NCBI RefSeq assembly: GCF_001648775.1 | Contig: NZ_LVEJ01000001.1 | Coordinates: 62,001-126,000, forward strand | Source: Pseudomonas fluorescens | GTDB taxonomy: Bacteria > Pseudomonadota > Gammaproteobacteria > Pseudomonadales > Pseudomonadaceae | Direction: 5' to 3' | Length of the DNA stretch: 64,000 nt | In this document: positions 26,743 to 35,241 of the stretch, piece by piece | Position numbering within the stretch: position 1 is the first letter of the stretch | Layout: each line of letters starts with the position of its first letter | The notes under the pieces: model-generated | Databases searched by the model: none | Told to the model about the DNA's origin: nothing | Seen by the model: the letters and a program-made list of their open reading frames with translations, nothing else | Translations under genes and position numbers: made by a program

Positions 26743-28120
26743 TGCCTTGAAAGCGCCGCTGAAACTCGCGGTGGTCGGCCACACCAACGTCGGCAAGACC
26801 TCGCTGCTGCGTACGCTGACCCGCGATGTCGGCTTCGGCGAGGTCTCCCATCGCCCCAGCACCACGCGGCATGTCGAAGGCGCACGGTTATCGGTGGACG
26901 GCGAGCCATTGCTCGACCTCTACGACACGCCGGGACTGGAAGACGCCATCGCCCTGCTCGACTTTCTCGAACGTCTGGAACGCCCCGGCGAACGCCTTGA
27001 TGGCCCGGCGCGGCTGGCGCGATTTCTCGACGGCAGTGAAGCGCGCCAGCGTTTCGAACAGGAGGCGAAAGTGCTGCGACAACTACTCGCCTCCGACGCC
27101 GGTTTGTATGTGATCGATGCACGCGAGCCAGTGCTGGCCAAGTACCGCGATGAACTGGAAGTGCTCGCCAGTTGCGGAAAACCGCTGCTGCCGGTGCTGA
27201 ATTTCGTCAGCAGCGCCAACCATCGCGAGCCGGATTGGCGCGAGGCGTTGGCGCGGCTCGGGCTGCATGCGCTGGTACGTTTCGACAGCGTTGCGCCGCC
27301 TGAAGATGGCGAGCGGCGGTTGTATGAAAGCCTCGCGCTGCTGCTGGAAAACGCCCGTCCGCAACTTGAGCGGTTGATTGCCGATCAACAGGCTCAGCGC
27401 CTGGCGCGGCAGCAAAGTGCGGCGCGATTGATTGCTGAATTGTTGATCGACTGTGCGGCTTGTCGGCGCAGTGTGGTCAGCGAAGCTGCGCAGGAACAGC
27501 AGGCCATCAGCGAACTGCGCAAGGCTGTGCGCCAGCGCGAGCAGAAGTGTGTTGAGGCGTTGCTCAAGCTGTATGCGTTTCGTCCACAGGATGCGGCGGC
27601 GAGTGATTTGCCGTTGCTGGATGGGCGCTGGGGTGATGATTTGTTCAACCCGGAGACCTTGAAGCAACTCGGTGTGCGCGTGGGCGGTGGGATTGCTGCC
27701 GGTGCGGCGGCGGGGGCTGGTGTTGATCTGCTGGTTGGCGGGATCACGCTCGGCGCGGCGGCGTTGGCCGGTGCGATTGCCGGCGGTGCGCTGCAAACGG
27801 CGCGCAGTTATGGCAGTCGGTTGCTGGGCAAGATCAAAGGGCAGCGCGAGCTGACGGTGGATGACGGGGTGTTGCGGCTGTTGGCGTTGCGTCAGCGGCA
27901 GTTGGTGTTGGCGCTGGATCAGCGCGGGCATGCGGCGATGGACGCCGTACAAGTGGCGACGCCCCAGGACAAGACCTGGCGCGAGGGCAAATTGCCTGAG
28001 GCGCTAAGCAAGGCGCGGGCGCATCCGCAGTGGTCGTCGTTGAATCCGCAGGCGAAGTTGAATCAGGCGGAAAGGCAGGAGCAGATTGAGGCGTTGGTTG
28101 CTCGGGTGCTTGAGCTTTAG
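26735..28120 (+). CDS. DUF3482 GTPase
   Basis: 461 residues. The N-terminal G domain has the P-loop GHTNVGKTSLL (about residues 16-26), the switch-region Thr in HRPSTTRHVEG, G3 as DTPGLED and a degenerate G4 region (LPVLNFVSSANH). The middle is helical. A long glycine/alanine-rich hydrophobic stretch at about residues 314-359 (GGGIAAGAAAGAGVDLL, then GGITLGAAALAGAIAGG) resembles a membrane-inserting glycine-zipper hairpin. It overlaps the DUF2868 membrane protein gene by 8 nt. Role unknown; membrane remodelling or membrane-stress sensing by a dynamin-like mechanism is a guess from architecture. Confidence 0.85.
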   Translation: MTDALKAPLKLAVVGHTNVGKTSLLRTLTRDVGFGEVSHRPSTTRHVEGARLSVDGEPLLDLYDTPGLEDAIALLDFLERLERPGERLDGPARLARFLDGSEARQRFEQEAKVLRQLLASDAGLYVIDAREPVLAKYRDELEVLASCGKPLLPVLNFVSSANHREPDWREALARLGLHALVRFDSVAPPEDGERRLYESLALLLENARPQLERLIADQQAQRLARQQSAARLIAELLIDCAACRRSVVSEAAQEQQAISELRKAVRQREQKCVEALLKLYAFRPQDAAASDLPLLDGRWGDDLFNPETLKQLGVRVGGGIAAGAAAGAGVDLLVGGITLGAAALAGAIAGGALQTARSYGSRLLGKIKGQRELTVDDGVLRLLALRQRQLVLALDQRGHAAMDAVQVATPQDKTWREGKLPEALSKARAHPQWSSLNPQAKLNQAERQEQIEALVARVLEL

Positions 28121-28129
28121 ATCGCTACC

Positions 28130-28397
28130 CCCTCACCCCAGCCCTCTCCCCCAAGGGGTAGAGGGGGAAGGGAGCAGATCTTCTGGCTTTTCAAAACCTG
28201 AGTTCGACTGGATATTTCAGGTCGATGTATCACCTGAGATCAACTCCGTAGGCCCCCTCTCCCTCCGGGAGAGGGGGAAGGGAGCAGATCTTCTGGCTTT
28301 TCAAAACCTGAGTTCGACTGGATACCTCAGGTCGATGTATTACCTGAGAACAACTCCGTAGGCTCCCTCTCCCTCCGGGAGAGGGCTGGGGTGAGGG
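28130..28397. repeat. CCCTCACCC-bounded repeat element, copy A, with internal tandem duplication
   Basis: It starts CCCTCACCCCAGCCCTCTCCC and ends with the inverted form GGGAGAGGGCTGGGGTGAGGG. Inside, a 110-bp unit occurs twice in tandem (28160-28269 and 28270-28379) with a handful of differences. It fills the gap between the convergent DUF3482 GTPase and HD-domain genes. There is no coding potential. Confidence 0.85.
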
Positions 28398-28403
28398 TTG
28401 CAA

Positions 28404-28964
28404 TCACCCGGCCGACAACAAAACCTCAGCCTTACGCTTCAGCACAGCCAAATCAATCACCGGCACCGCCCTCTCCTTGGCCAACTCATCCCACTGCCGC
28501 ATCCGCAGGCTGACCGCACACAGCGGATCACGCTCAAACACATCCGCCTCAGCCTCGGTCATCACCCCGCCCTGATACGCCAGCGTCCGCCGACTCGCCT
28601 CACTCAACCGCTCGAAATACCCCGGCTCACGCAACGTCAGATACCGCTTGGCCTGCACGTGATATTCCACCAACCGCGCCATGCGCTCGCTGAAACCGGC
28701 TTCACGCAAATAATCCGCGCCCAGCCGTTCATGACTGACCACGCCATAGCCGCCCATGTTCTGCGCGCCCTCGGCACACAAATGGCCGATGTCATGGAAG
28801 AACGCCGCCAGCACCACTTCATCATCAAAGCCCTCGGCCATCGCCAGTTCGGCAGCCTGAGACATGTGTTCGATCTGCGACACCGGCTCGCCGATGTAAT
28901 CACGGGTGCCGAAGCGTTCATACAACCCGAACACCCGCGCGACGACTTGCTCGTGACCTGTCAT
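28404..28964 (-). CDS. PhnZ-like HD-domain phosphonate protein
   Basis: 186 residues from the ATG overlapping the upstream stop. The HD motif is seen as IEHMSQAA ... FFHDIGH ... YGVVSHERLGADYL ... VEYHVQAKRYL. The N-terminal YIGEPVSQIEH resembles the Tyr/Gln/Glu substrate loop of PhnZ-type mixed-valent di-iron oxygenases. Family members cleave the C-P bond of hydroxylated aminoethylphosphonates and are often called phosphonate degradation-associated HDIG proteins. It is coupled to an FAD oxidoreductase and lies downstream of an AEP transporter. The usual 2-oxoglutarate hydroxylase partner (PhnY) is not in the window, so the true substrate is open. Confidence 0.8.
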   Translation of the reverse strand: MTGHEQVVARVFGLYERFGTRDYIGEPVSQIEHMSQAAELAMAEGFDDEVVLAAFFHDIGHLCAEGAQNMGGYGVVSHERLGADYLREAGFSERMARLVEYHVQAKRYLTLREPGYFERLSEASRRTLAYQGGVMTEAEADVFERDPLCAVSLRMRQWDELAKERAVPVIDLAVLKRKAEVLLSAG

Positions 28965-30097
28965 CAAATTTCCTCCAGCAACTGCGCAATGTTGCGCTCG
29001 GCCATCGCCGGGCCGACGCTCATGCCGACGCCGGTGTGCATCAGCGCCACACTCAGACCCGCTGCCGGGCGCAAAAACGAAAACGGCCCCGGCCCCCGGG
29101 AACCATAGACGCCCTGCCAGCGCTCGACCACTTGCACTTTGCAGCCAAGCGTCTGCTCGGCCAGTTCAAGCATCCAGTTATCCACTTGCTCAGCGTTGAA
29201 CGGTGAAGGGTCGCTGCCGTAATGGTGCGAGTCGCCGATGATCAATTCGCCGTACGGCGTCGGGCTGATCAACAGGTGGATGCCGTTGTCGTGCAGGTGC
29301 GGTTGTTCACGCAGGATCTGCGCCTGCACCGCCGCCGCTTCCGGCAGATCGGCGAAGGCGCCGTAGTGCACGCAACTGAGGCCGGTGAGCAAGGCGTGTT
29401 GCAGATTCAGATCGATCTGCGGTTTGGCGCGGAGCATTTGCAGGCGGCAGATTTGCGGTTCGAGCGCAGCGATCGGCTCGGCCAACAGGGTCTGATAATC
29501 GTGGCCGGAGCAAACGACGATCTGATCCGCCGCGAAAGTCCCCGCCGTGCTTTGCAGACGCCCCGGTTCGACGTCGCGCACCAGCGTGGAAAAATGAAAC
29601 TCGACACCGAGGTCGCGACGCAAGTAATCGATCAGCGCCGGGATCGCTTCGCGCGAATACAACTGTTGATCGTCGATGCCGTGGAGGGCGGCGCGGTGAT
29701 GGCTGAACTGGCCGTTGTACAAATCGCGCAGCGCGGCGCCGCGCAGCAGTTGAATGTTGTAACCGTGTTCCACGGCGCGGCCATTACAGAAGGCTTCGAG
29801 CAGGTGTTCTTCGGCTTCGGTTCTGGCGAACAGGTAAGAACCGTTGCGCTTGATTTGCAGACCGGCGAGTTGCGCCCAATCGCCCCATATCTCGCGGCTG
29901 GCCTTGGCCAGTTCGAGCATTTGGCCGGGTGGCTGGCCGGTCACAAGTGCCTGACCGAAGTTGCGCACCGAAGCGCCGAGGGGGGTGGCGGTGCGTTCGA
30001 AAACGGTGACCTTGAGGCCGCGTTTGGCGGCGGCGTAGGCGTGCGATAAGCCGAGAATGCCGGCGCCGACGATGAGCAGGTCTTTGGGTTGTGTCAT
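28964..30097 (-). CDS. FAD-dependent oxidoreductase of phosphonate clusters
   Basis: About 377 residues starting at MTQPKDLLIVGAG, with AGGA 10 nt upstream; an ATG at 30115 is an alternative 6 residues longer. It is a DAO/glycine-oxidase-fold flavoprotein: the Rossmann motif VGAGILGLSHAYAAAKRG is followed by ASVRNFGQALVTGQ, which covers the region that often covalently or tightly binds FAD, and the C-terminus has VYGSRGPGPFSF. This group is linked to aminoethylphosphonate gene clusters and is thought to oxidise an amino- or N-alkyl-aminophosphonate to an aldehyde. Its stop overlaps the HD-domain gene start (ATGA), giving a two-gene unit. Confidence 0.8.
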   Translation of the reverse strand: MTQPKDLLIVGAGILGLSHAYAAAKRGLKVTVFERTATPLGASVRNFGQALVTGQPPGQMLELAKASREIWGDWAQLAGLQIKRNGSYLFARTEAEEHLLEAFCNGRAVEHGYNIQLLRGAALRDLYNGQFSHHRAALHGIDDQQLYSREAIPALIDYLRRDLGVEFHFSTLVRDVEPGRLQSTAGTFAADQIVVCSGHDYQTLLAEPIAALEPQICRLQMLRAKPQIDLNLQHALLTGLSCVHYGAFADLPEAAAVQAQILREQPHLHDNGIHLLISPTPYGELIIGDSHHYGSDPSPFNAEQVDNWMLELAEQTLGCKVQVVERWQGVYGSRGPGPFSFLRPAAGLSVALMHTGVGMSVGPAMAERNIAQLLEEI

Positions 30098-30126
30098 CTG
30101 GATGCTGTCCTGCATGGGAGACCGCT

Positions 30127-30218
30127 TTCGCGAGCAGGCTCGCTCCCACAGGGGATTTTTTGTGCCCACAAAATTTGTGTTCACTGGAGATCCAATGTGG
30201 GAGTGAGCCTGCTCGCGA
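30127..30218. repeat. REPIN 7
   Basis: An inverted REP pair with two substitutions in the second arm (GAGTGAGCC and GCGATG). It separates the AEP binding-protein gene from the FAD oxidoreductase gene, which run in the same direction. Confidence 0.9.
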
Positions 30219-30243
30219 TGAGGCCCGGTCAGACTACGAAGAT

Positions 30244-31269
30244 TTACTTGGCAGCGACTTTTTCGGACTTGCCGTCATAACGCTTGCGCCACTCGGTCAG
30301 AATCTCGTCGCGATTCTTCGAGGCCCAGGCAAAGTCGTTTTTGATCAGACGCTGCTCATAATCCGCCGGCAATTCAGTCTGCGGCTTGGCGATCCCTGGC
30401 TGTGCGAGAACAGCGAAGTTCTCCTTGTACAGATCCATCGCCTCGGCACTCGCCGAGAAGTCAGCCAGTTTTTTCGCCGCCTCTTCATGCGGCGTGCCTT
30501 TGATCACGGCAGTCGCTTCGATCTCCCAGCCCAGACCTTCCTTCGGCAGGATGATGTCCAGTGGCGCGCCCTGACGCTTCAGCTGTACCGCCGGGTATTC
30601 AAAGGAAATCCCGATCGGGAACTCCCCCGCCGCCGCCAGCTTGCAAGGCTTGGAACCGGAGTGAACGTACTGGCCGATGTTCTGGTGCAAGCCGTCCATG
30701 TAGGCCCAGCCCTGCTTCTCGCCGAAGGTTTGCAGCCACGCGCTGACGTCGAGGAAACCGGTGCCGGACGAGGCCGGGTTGGGCATGACGATCTTGCCCT
30801 TGTACTCAGGCTTGGTCAGATCCTGCCAGCTCACCGGTTTGCTCAAACCCTGCTTCTCGGCCTCGACAGTGTTGAAGCAAATGGTCGCGGCCCACACATC
30901 CATGCCGACCCACGCTGGCGGGTTGGCAGCGTCGCGGTAGTTCGCGCCGATCTTGCCGAGGTCCTTCGGCGCGTAGCTTTGCAGCATGCCTTGCTGATCG
31001 AGGATCGCCAGACTGGAAGCCGCGAGGCCCCACACCGCGTCAGCCTGCGGGCGGGCTTTTTCGGCGAGCAGTTTGGCGGTGATGATCCCGGTGGAATCAC
31101 GCACCCATTTGATCTCGACGTCCGGGTTGGCCTTTTCGAACGCTTCTTTATAGGACTTCAGTTGCTCGGCTTCGAGGGCGGTGTACACCGTCAACTCGGT
31201 TTTTGCCGCGAAGGCATTCAGGCTGAAAGTAGCGAGCACAGCAGCGGCCAGGGCCATAGGCTTGAACAT
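30244..31269 (-). CDS. 2-aminoethylphosphonate ABC transporter, binding protein
   Basis: 341 residues with a Sec signal peptide (ATFSLNAFA). It is a periplasmic iron/thiamine-type (family 1) solute-binding protein: LTVYTALEAEQLKSY, WVRDSTGIITAKLLAE and ADAVWGLAASS are typical of the putative AEP-binding PhnS-like group. It lies 3' of the permease and ATPase genes in one operon (ATPase-permease-binding protein). Specificity for AEP is inferred from the group and from the phosphonate enzymes downstream. Confidence 0.85.
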   Translation of the reverse strand: MFKPMALAAAVLATFSLNAFAAKTELTVYTALEAEQLKSYKEAFEKANPDVEIKWVRDSTGIITAKLLAEKARPQADAVWGLAASSLAILDQQGMLQSYAPKDLGKIGANYRDAANPPAWVGMDVWAATICFNTVEAEKQGLSKPVSWQDLTKPEYKGKIVMPNPASSGTGFLDVSAWLQTFGEKQGWAYMDGLHQNIGQYVHSGSKPCKLAAAGEFPIGISFEYPAVQLKRQGAPLDIILPKEGLGWEIEATAVIKGTPHEEAAKKLADFSASAEAMDLYKENFAVLAQPGIAKPQTELPADYEQRLIKNDFAWASKNRDEILTEWRKRYDGKSEKVAAK

Positions 31270-31305
31270 GATCGTTTTCCTGTAGTGAGTTGAACGGAGT
31301 TGGAA

Positions 31306-33030
31306 TCAGTGACCGGGCGCGGTTTGCCGCCAGGCTTGAGAACGGCGCAGCAAGCCGCGCGAAGCCCACGCCAGCAGCAAGGACACGCCCGCCGAGGTGA
31401 ACAGAATCAGGGTCGACATCGCCGCCGCGCCGCCGACGTTGCCGGCGTCATCCATGTTCAGCACCGCCACCGCCGCGAGGATGGTGTCGGGGCTGTAGAG
31501 GAAGATCGCCGCCGACACCGTGGTCATCGCCGAGACGAACAGGTAGCGCACGATGTCGAGCAGCGCCGGCAGACAGATCGGCACAGTGACGCGCAGGTAG
31601 TGCCGATACAGTGGTGCTTTGAGCGACAGCGCGGCGGCTTCGAACTCGGCATCGAGTTGGCGCAGCGCGGTGGTCGCGGTCATTTGTGCGGTGGTCAGGT
31701 AGTGCGCGATGGTGCAGACGATCAGCAGCGTCATCGTCCCGTACAGCACATGCAGCGGGTTACCCGTGAGGTTGAAGAAGAAAACGTAACCCAGACCAAG
31801 CACCAGCCCCGGCACCGCCATCGGCACAAAACTGAGCATGCGCAACGCCAGGTTGAGGCCACGCTGACTGCGGGTTTTCTCCATCAGGTAAGCACCGGTG
31901 AAGATCAGCACGCTGCCGATCAACGCCGTACCCAGCGCCATCTTCAAACTGTTGCTGTAGGCCAGCCAGCCACCGCCAGCGGTTTCGTTGAACTGATAGT
32001 GGTTGAGCGACAGCGACAGGTTGTACGGCCAGAACTTCACCAACGACGAGAACACCGCCATACCGAACACCAGAATCAATGCGGCGCTGATCAACAAAAC
32101 AATCGCCAGATAGCAGCCATCGCGCACTTTCGACGGCGCCGGTTTGAACACCTGCGCCCGACCGCTCATGGAATCGCCGTGACGCCGACGCAGCCAGGCA
32201 TCGACACCAAAGCTGAACAGCGCCGGCAGCAACAGCACCATGCCGATCAATGCGCCGCGCCCGAATTGCTGTTGGCCGACCACGGCTTTGTAGGCTTCCA
32301 GCGCCAGCACCTGATAGTCGCCACCGACCACCACCGGCACACCGAAATCGGTGATGGTCAGGGTGAACACCAGACAGAACGCCGCGAACACTGCCTGGCG
32401 AGTCGCCGGCCAAGTGATGCTGCGAAACGCCTTGGCCGGGCTGGCACCCATGCTCGAAGCAGCATCGAAAAGACGCGCATCGGCCAGCGACAATGCCGAG
32501 AGCAAAATCATCAGCGCATGGGGAAAGGTGTAAATCACCTCACCCAGCACAATCCCCCAGAACCCATAGATGTTGTCCGAGAGCAGCCCGCGCAACATGC
32601 CCTGATTGCCGAACAGATAGACCAGTGCAATTCCCGGCAGCATCGACGGCGCCATCAGCGGCAACAACGAAATCCCGCGCCAGATGCCCTTCGCCGGAAT
32701 CATCGTGCGCTGCAGCGCGTAGGCAAACAGGTAAGCCAGCGGTACGACGATGGCCGCAACGCTGAGAGAAACTTTCAAACTGTTGCCGAGCAGCCAATGG
32801 AAATTCTCGCTGGTCACCAACTCCTTCGCCGCGACCCAGCCACCGCCCTGCCCGGCCTCGCTGCTGAAACCACGCCAGAAGATCGCCAGCAACGGCAGCA
32901 ACACCGCGACGCCGAGCAACAGCAGCAGAAGGACTTTGCCGCCGACAACAAAAATGCGGTCGCCGATCTCGGCTTTCGAAGTCTGACGCACCTGCTTGTG
33001 CGGTAGCGGCAGCGCGAGGTTGCTGTTCAT
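31306..33030 (-). CDS. 2-aminoethylphosphonate ABC transporter, fused permease
   Basis: 574 residues with about 12 membrane segments, made of two FbpB-type permease halves in one chain. Each half carries an EAA loop: DAASSMGASPAKAFRSITWP in the first and EAAALSLKAPLYRHYLRVTV in the second. The size matches the fused permeases of AEP transporters (PhnU/V-like). Its start shares one base with the stop of the ATPase gene (TGATG), and the binding-protein gene follows after 36 nt. Confidence 0.87.
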   Translation of the reverse strand: MNSNLALPLPHKQVRQTSKAEIGDRIFVVGGKVLLLLLLGVAVLLPLLAIFWRGFSSEAGQGGGWVAAKELVTSENFHWLLGNSLKVSLSVAAIVVPLAYLFAYALQRTMIPAKGIWRGISLLPLMAPSMLPGIALVYLFGNQGMLRGLLSDNIYGFWGIVLGEVIYTFPHALMILLSALSLADARLFDAASSMGASPAKAFRSITWPATRQAVFAAFCLVFTLTITDFGVPVVVGGDYQVLALEAYKAVVGQQQFGRGALIGMVLLLPALFSFGVDAWLRRRHGDSMSGRAQVFKPAPSKVRDGCYLAIVLLISAALILVFGMAVFSSLVKFWPYNLSLSLNHYQFNETAGGGWLAYSNSLKMALGTALIGSVLIFTGAYLMEKTRSQRGLNLALRMLSFVPMAVPGLVLGLGYVFFFNLTGNPLHVLYGTMTLLIVCTIAHYLTTAQMTATTALRQLDAEFEAAALSLKAPLYRHYLRVTVPICLPALLDIVRYLFVSAMTTVSAAIFLYSPDTILAAVAVLNMDDAGNVGGAAAMSTLILFTSAGVSLLLAWASRGLLRRSQAWRQTAPGH

Positions 33031-34106
33031 CAGGCAAACACCTGCAGGCTGCGCGGCGGCAAGGCGACCATGATCTGCTGGGCGCCGAGGCGCGGCATGG
33101 CTTCCGGGGCGAGTTCGGCGAGCAAGGCGTGGCCCGGCAGTTGGTCGAGTTCGAAGCTCATGCGGCAGCGATTGCCGAGGAAGGTGATCTCGCGGACTTT
33201 AGCCGGGAACAGGTTTTCTTCGTGCACTGGCGGATTGACGTTGATCGCCTCCGGGCGGCAGAACAAACGGCCCGAGGCGCGCTGAATGCTGCCATCGCTG
33301 AGGCGCAGGTTCATCCCGCCGACCTGCGCGTGAGTGTCGCTGCTGCGCTGGAACGGCAACCAGTTGCCCTGCCCGACGAACTCAGCCACGAACGGTGTGG
33401 CCGGGCGGTTGTAGATTTCCTGCGGGGTGGCGTACTGCTCGACGCGGCCGTTATTCATCACGGCAATGCGGTCGGCCATCAGCATGGCTTCGTCCTGATT
33501 GTGCGTGACCATCAGGGTGGTGATGCCGAGGTTGCGTTGCAGTTGGCGCAGTTCGGTGCACAGATGCTCGCGGACGCGGGCGTCGAGGGCGGACATCGGT
33601 TCGTCGAGCAACAACAACGAGGGTGCTGGTGCCAAGGCCCGAGCCAGAGCAACGCGCTGTTGTTGGCCGCCGGACAATTGGCCGGGGTACTTTTTCTCGC
33701 TGCCGGTGAGGCCGACCAGTTCGAGCATCTGTCCGACGCGCCGGCGCACTTCATCGCGACCGCTGCCGGCGAGGCCGTAGGCAATGTTCGCTTCGACGGT
33801 CAGATTGGGGAACAGCGCGTAGGACTGGAACAAAATCCCGTAGTCGCGGGCTTGCGGGGCGAGGTGCGAGACGTCGCGATCACCGAGGTACAGCTCGCCG
33901 CTGTCCTGTTTCTCCAGACCGGCGATGCAGCGCAGCAACGTGGTCTTGCCGCAGCCCGACGGGCCGAGCAGGCACACCAGTTCACCGGCGGCGACGTCGA
34001 GGGAGACATTATCCAGTGCGGTGAACGCGCCGAAGCGTTTCTGCACGCCGCGCACTTTCATCGGCGCACCGGGGTGGGTCAGGGCAGTTGCGATGGCAGG
34101 ATTCAT
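33030..34106 (-). CDS. 2-aminoethylphosphonate ABC transporter, ATPase
   Basis: 358 residues. The ABC motifs are complete: Walker A GPSGCGKTT, Q-loop ILFQSYALFPN, signature QLSGGQQQRVALARAL, Walker B LLLLDEPMSALD and the switch histidine in MVTHNQDEAM. The C-terminal ~110 residues form a TOBE-like regulatory domain. It is the first gene of the transporter operon (ATPase, fused permease, binding protein). A REPIN and a LysR regulator gene lie upstream on the same strand. Confidence 0.9.
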   Translation of the reverse strand: MNPAIATALTHPGAPMKVRGVQKRFGAFTALDNVSLDVAAGELVCLLGPSGCGKTTLLRCIAGLEKQDSGELYLGDRDVSHLAPQARDYGILFQSYALFPNLTVEANIAYGLAGSGRDEVRRRVGQMLELVGLTGSEKKYPGQLSGGQQQRVALARALAPAPSLLLLDEPMSALDARVREHLCTELRQLQRNLGITTLMVTHNQDEAMLMADRIAVMNNGRVEQYATPQEIYNRPATPFVAEFVGQGNWLPFQRSSDTHAQVGGMNLRLSDGSIQRASGRLFCRPEAINVNPPVHEENLFPAKVREITFLGNRCRMSFELDQLPGHALLAELAPEAMPRLGAQQIMVALPPRSLQVFA

Positions 34107-34248
34107 GGACAGACCTCATCAAGCAGATGAGGCCAATCCTAGAGTTGTAATGCGTCCGTCATGTGGCAGTGAGGCAAAAACGGCCGATAGTGGTATTCGG
34201 GGATTTTGGTTCAGAAGATTCAGGTCTTGAGTTGTTTGAACCGACGCC

Positions 34249-34338
34249 TTCGCGAGCAAGCTCGCTCCCACAGGGATCTTCGGCGAACGTAAATCCTGTG
34301 GCACCAGAAATACCTGTGGGAGCGAGCTTGCTCGCGAA
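34249..34338. repeat. REPIN 8
   Basis: An inverted REP pair between the LysR gene and the AEP transporter operon, both on the minus strand. Confidence 0.95.
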
Positions 34339-34363
34339 AAGACCAGCACAGGCACTGAAAATC

Positions 34364-35227
34364 TCAGGCCGGGGACATTTCCTGGGCCAAGCCGAGGAAC
34401 GCCGCCGGCAACCGCGCGCCCTTGCGCTCTTTCAGGCAATACAGATATTCAGGAATCTGCGGCGCATTCTCGATCGTCAGCACGCGCAACTGCGGGTCAT
34501 GCGGCACTTCCTGCCGGGCAATGATGCTGATGCCGATATTGCGCAACACCGCCTCACGAATCGACTCACGGCTGCCAATCTCCAGCAACGGCCCGAAACT
34601 CACCCCGGCACTGGCGAGCAACTCTTCCGTCAGCCGCCGCGTGGTCGAACCCGACTCACGCATCAACAACGTATGCCCGGCCAGCGCACTCAACGCGACA
34701 TGCTCCTGCGCCGCCAGCGGATGATTGCGATGCACCGCCAGCACCAGCGGATCAGTGCCCAACACCCGACGAATCAACCGCGCGTCATCGAGCAATTGCG
34801 ACGACGCGGCGATGTCCACCCGATAATCCTCCAGTGCTTCCAGCACCTGCTGCGAGTTGCCGATTTCCACCGACACCTCAACCTGCGGCAGACGCTCGCG
34901 AAAGGTCTTCACCAGATCGAGGATGTAATACGGCGCCGTCGCGGCAATGCGCAATGTGCCCTGCACCTGACCGCTGTTGCGCAGGAAAAACTCGATATCC
35001 GCTTCCTGCTGCAACAGCGTCTTGACCATCGGCAGCAGCCGCGCGCCTTCGTCACTGACGCTGAGGCGCCGGCCGCCCCGGTAGAACAGCTCCACCGAAT
35101 ACTGACTTTCCAGATTGCGAATCTGCGTGGTCACGGTCGGCTGGCTGAGGCCGAGTTTTTTCGCCGCCAGCGTGATGCTGCCCAGGCGGGCGACCATGTA
35201 AAACGCTTTCAGCTCGGCACTCAGCAC
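34364..35227 (-). CDS. LysR-type regulator beside AEP transport genes
   Basis: 287 residues. The N-terminal winged helix-turn-helix is MLSAELKAFYMVARLGSITLAA ... QPTVTTQIRNLESQ (shown in parts), followed by the two-lobed effector domain (LRIAATAPYYILDLV, DIAASSQLLDDARLI, LLMRESGSTTRRLTE). It is most similar in context to the regulators found with AEP transporter genes and probably controls the operon starting at 34106. It starts only 14 nt after the cadA stop on the same strand, so read-through from the metal-induced cadA transcript is possible. Confidence 0.87.
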   Translation of the reverse strand: MLSAELKAFYMVARLGSITLAAKKLGLSQPTVTTQIRNLESQYSVELFYRGGRRLSVSDEGARLLPMVKTLLQQEADIEFFLRNSGQVQGTLRIAATAPYYILDLVKTFRERLPQVEVSVEIGNSQQVLEALEDYRVDIAASSQLLDDARLIRRVLGTDPLVLAVHRNHPLAAQEHVALSALAGHTLLMRESGSTTRRLTEELLASAGVSFGPLLEIGSRESIREAVLRNIGISIIARQEVPHDPQLRVLTIENAPQIPEYLYCLKERKGARLPAAFLGLAQEMSPA

Positions 35228-35241
35228 AACCGTTCCTCACT

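Noticed and set aside
28160..28379. Two direct 110-bp repeats as a CRISPR array
   Set aside because: The repeats are contiguous with no spacers, only two units and no cas genes.
31300..33006. 568-codon plus-strand frame, Gln/Arg/His rich
   Set aside because: Shadow of the AEP permease gene; composition is unlike a real protein.
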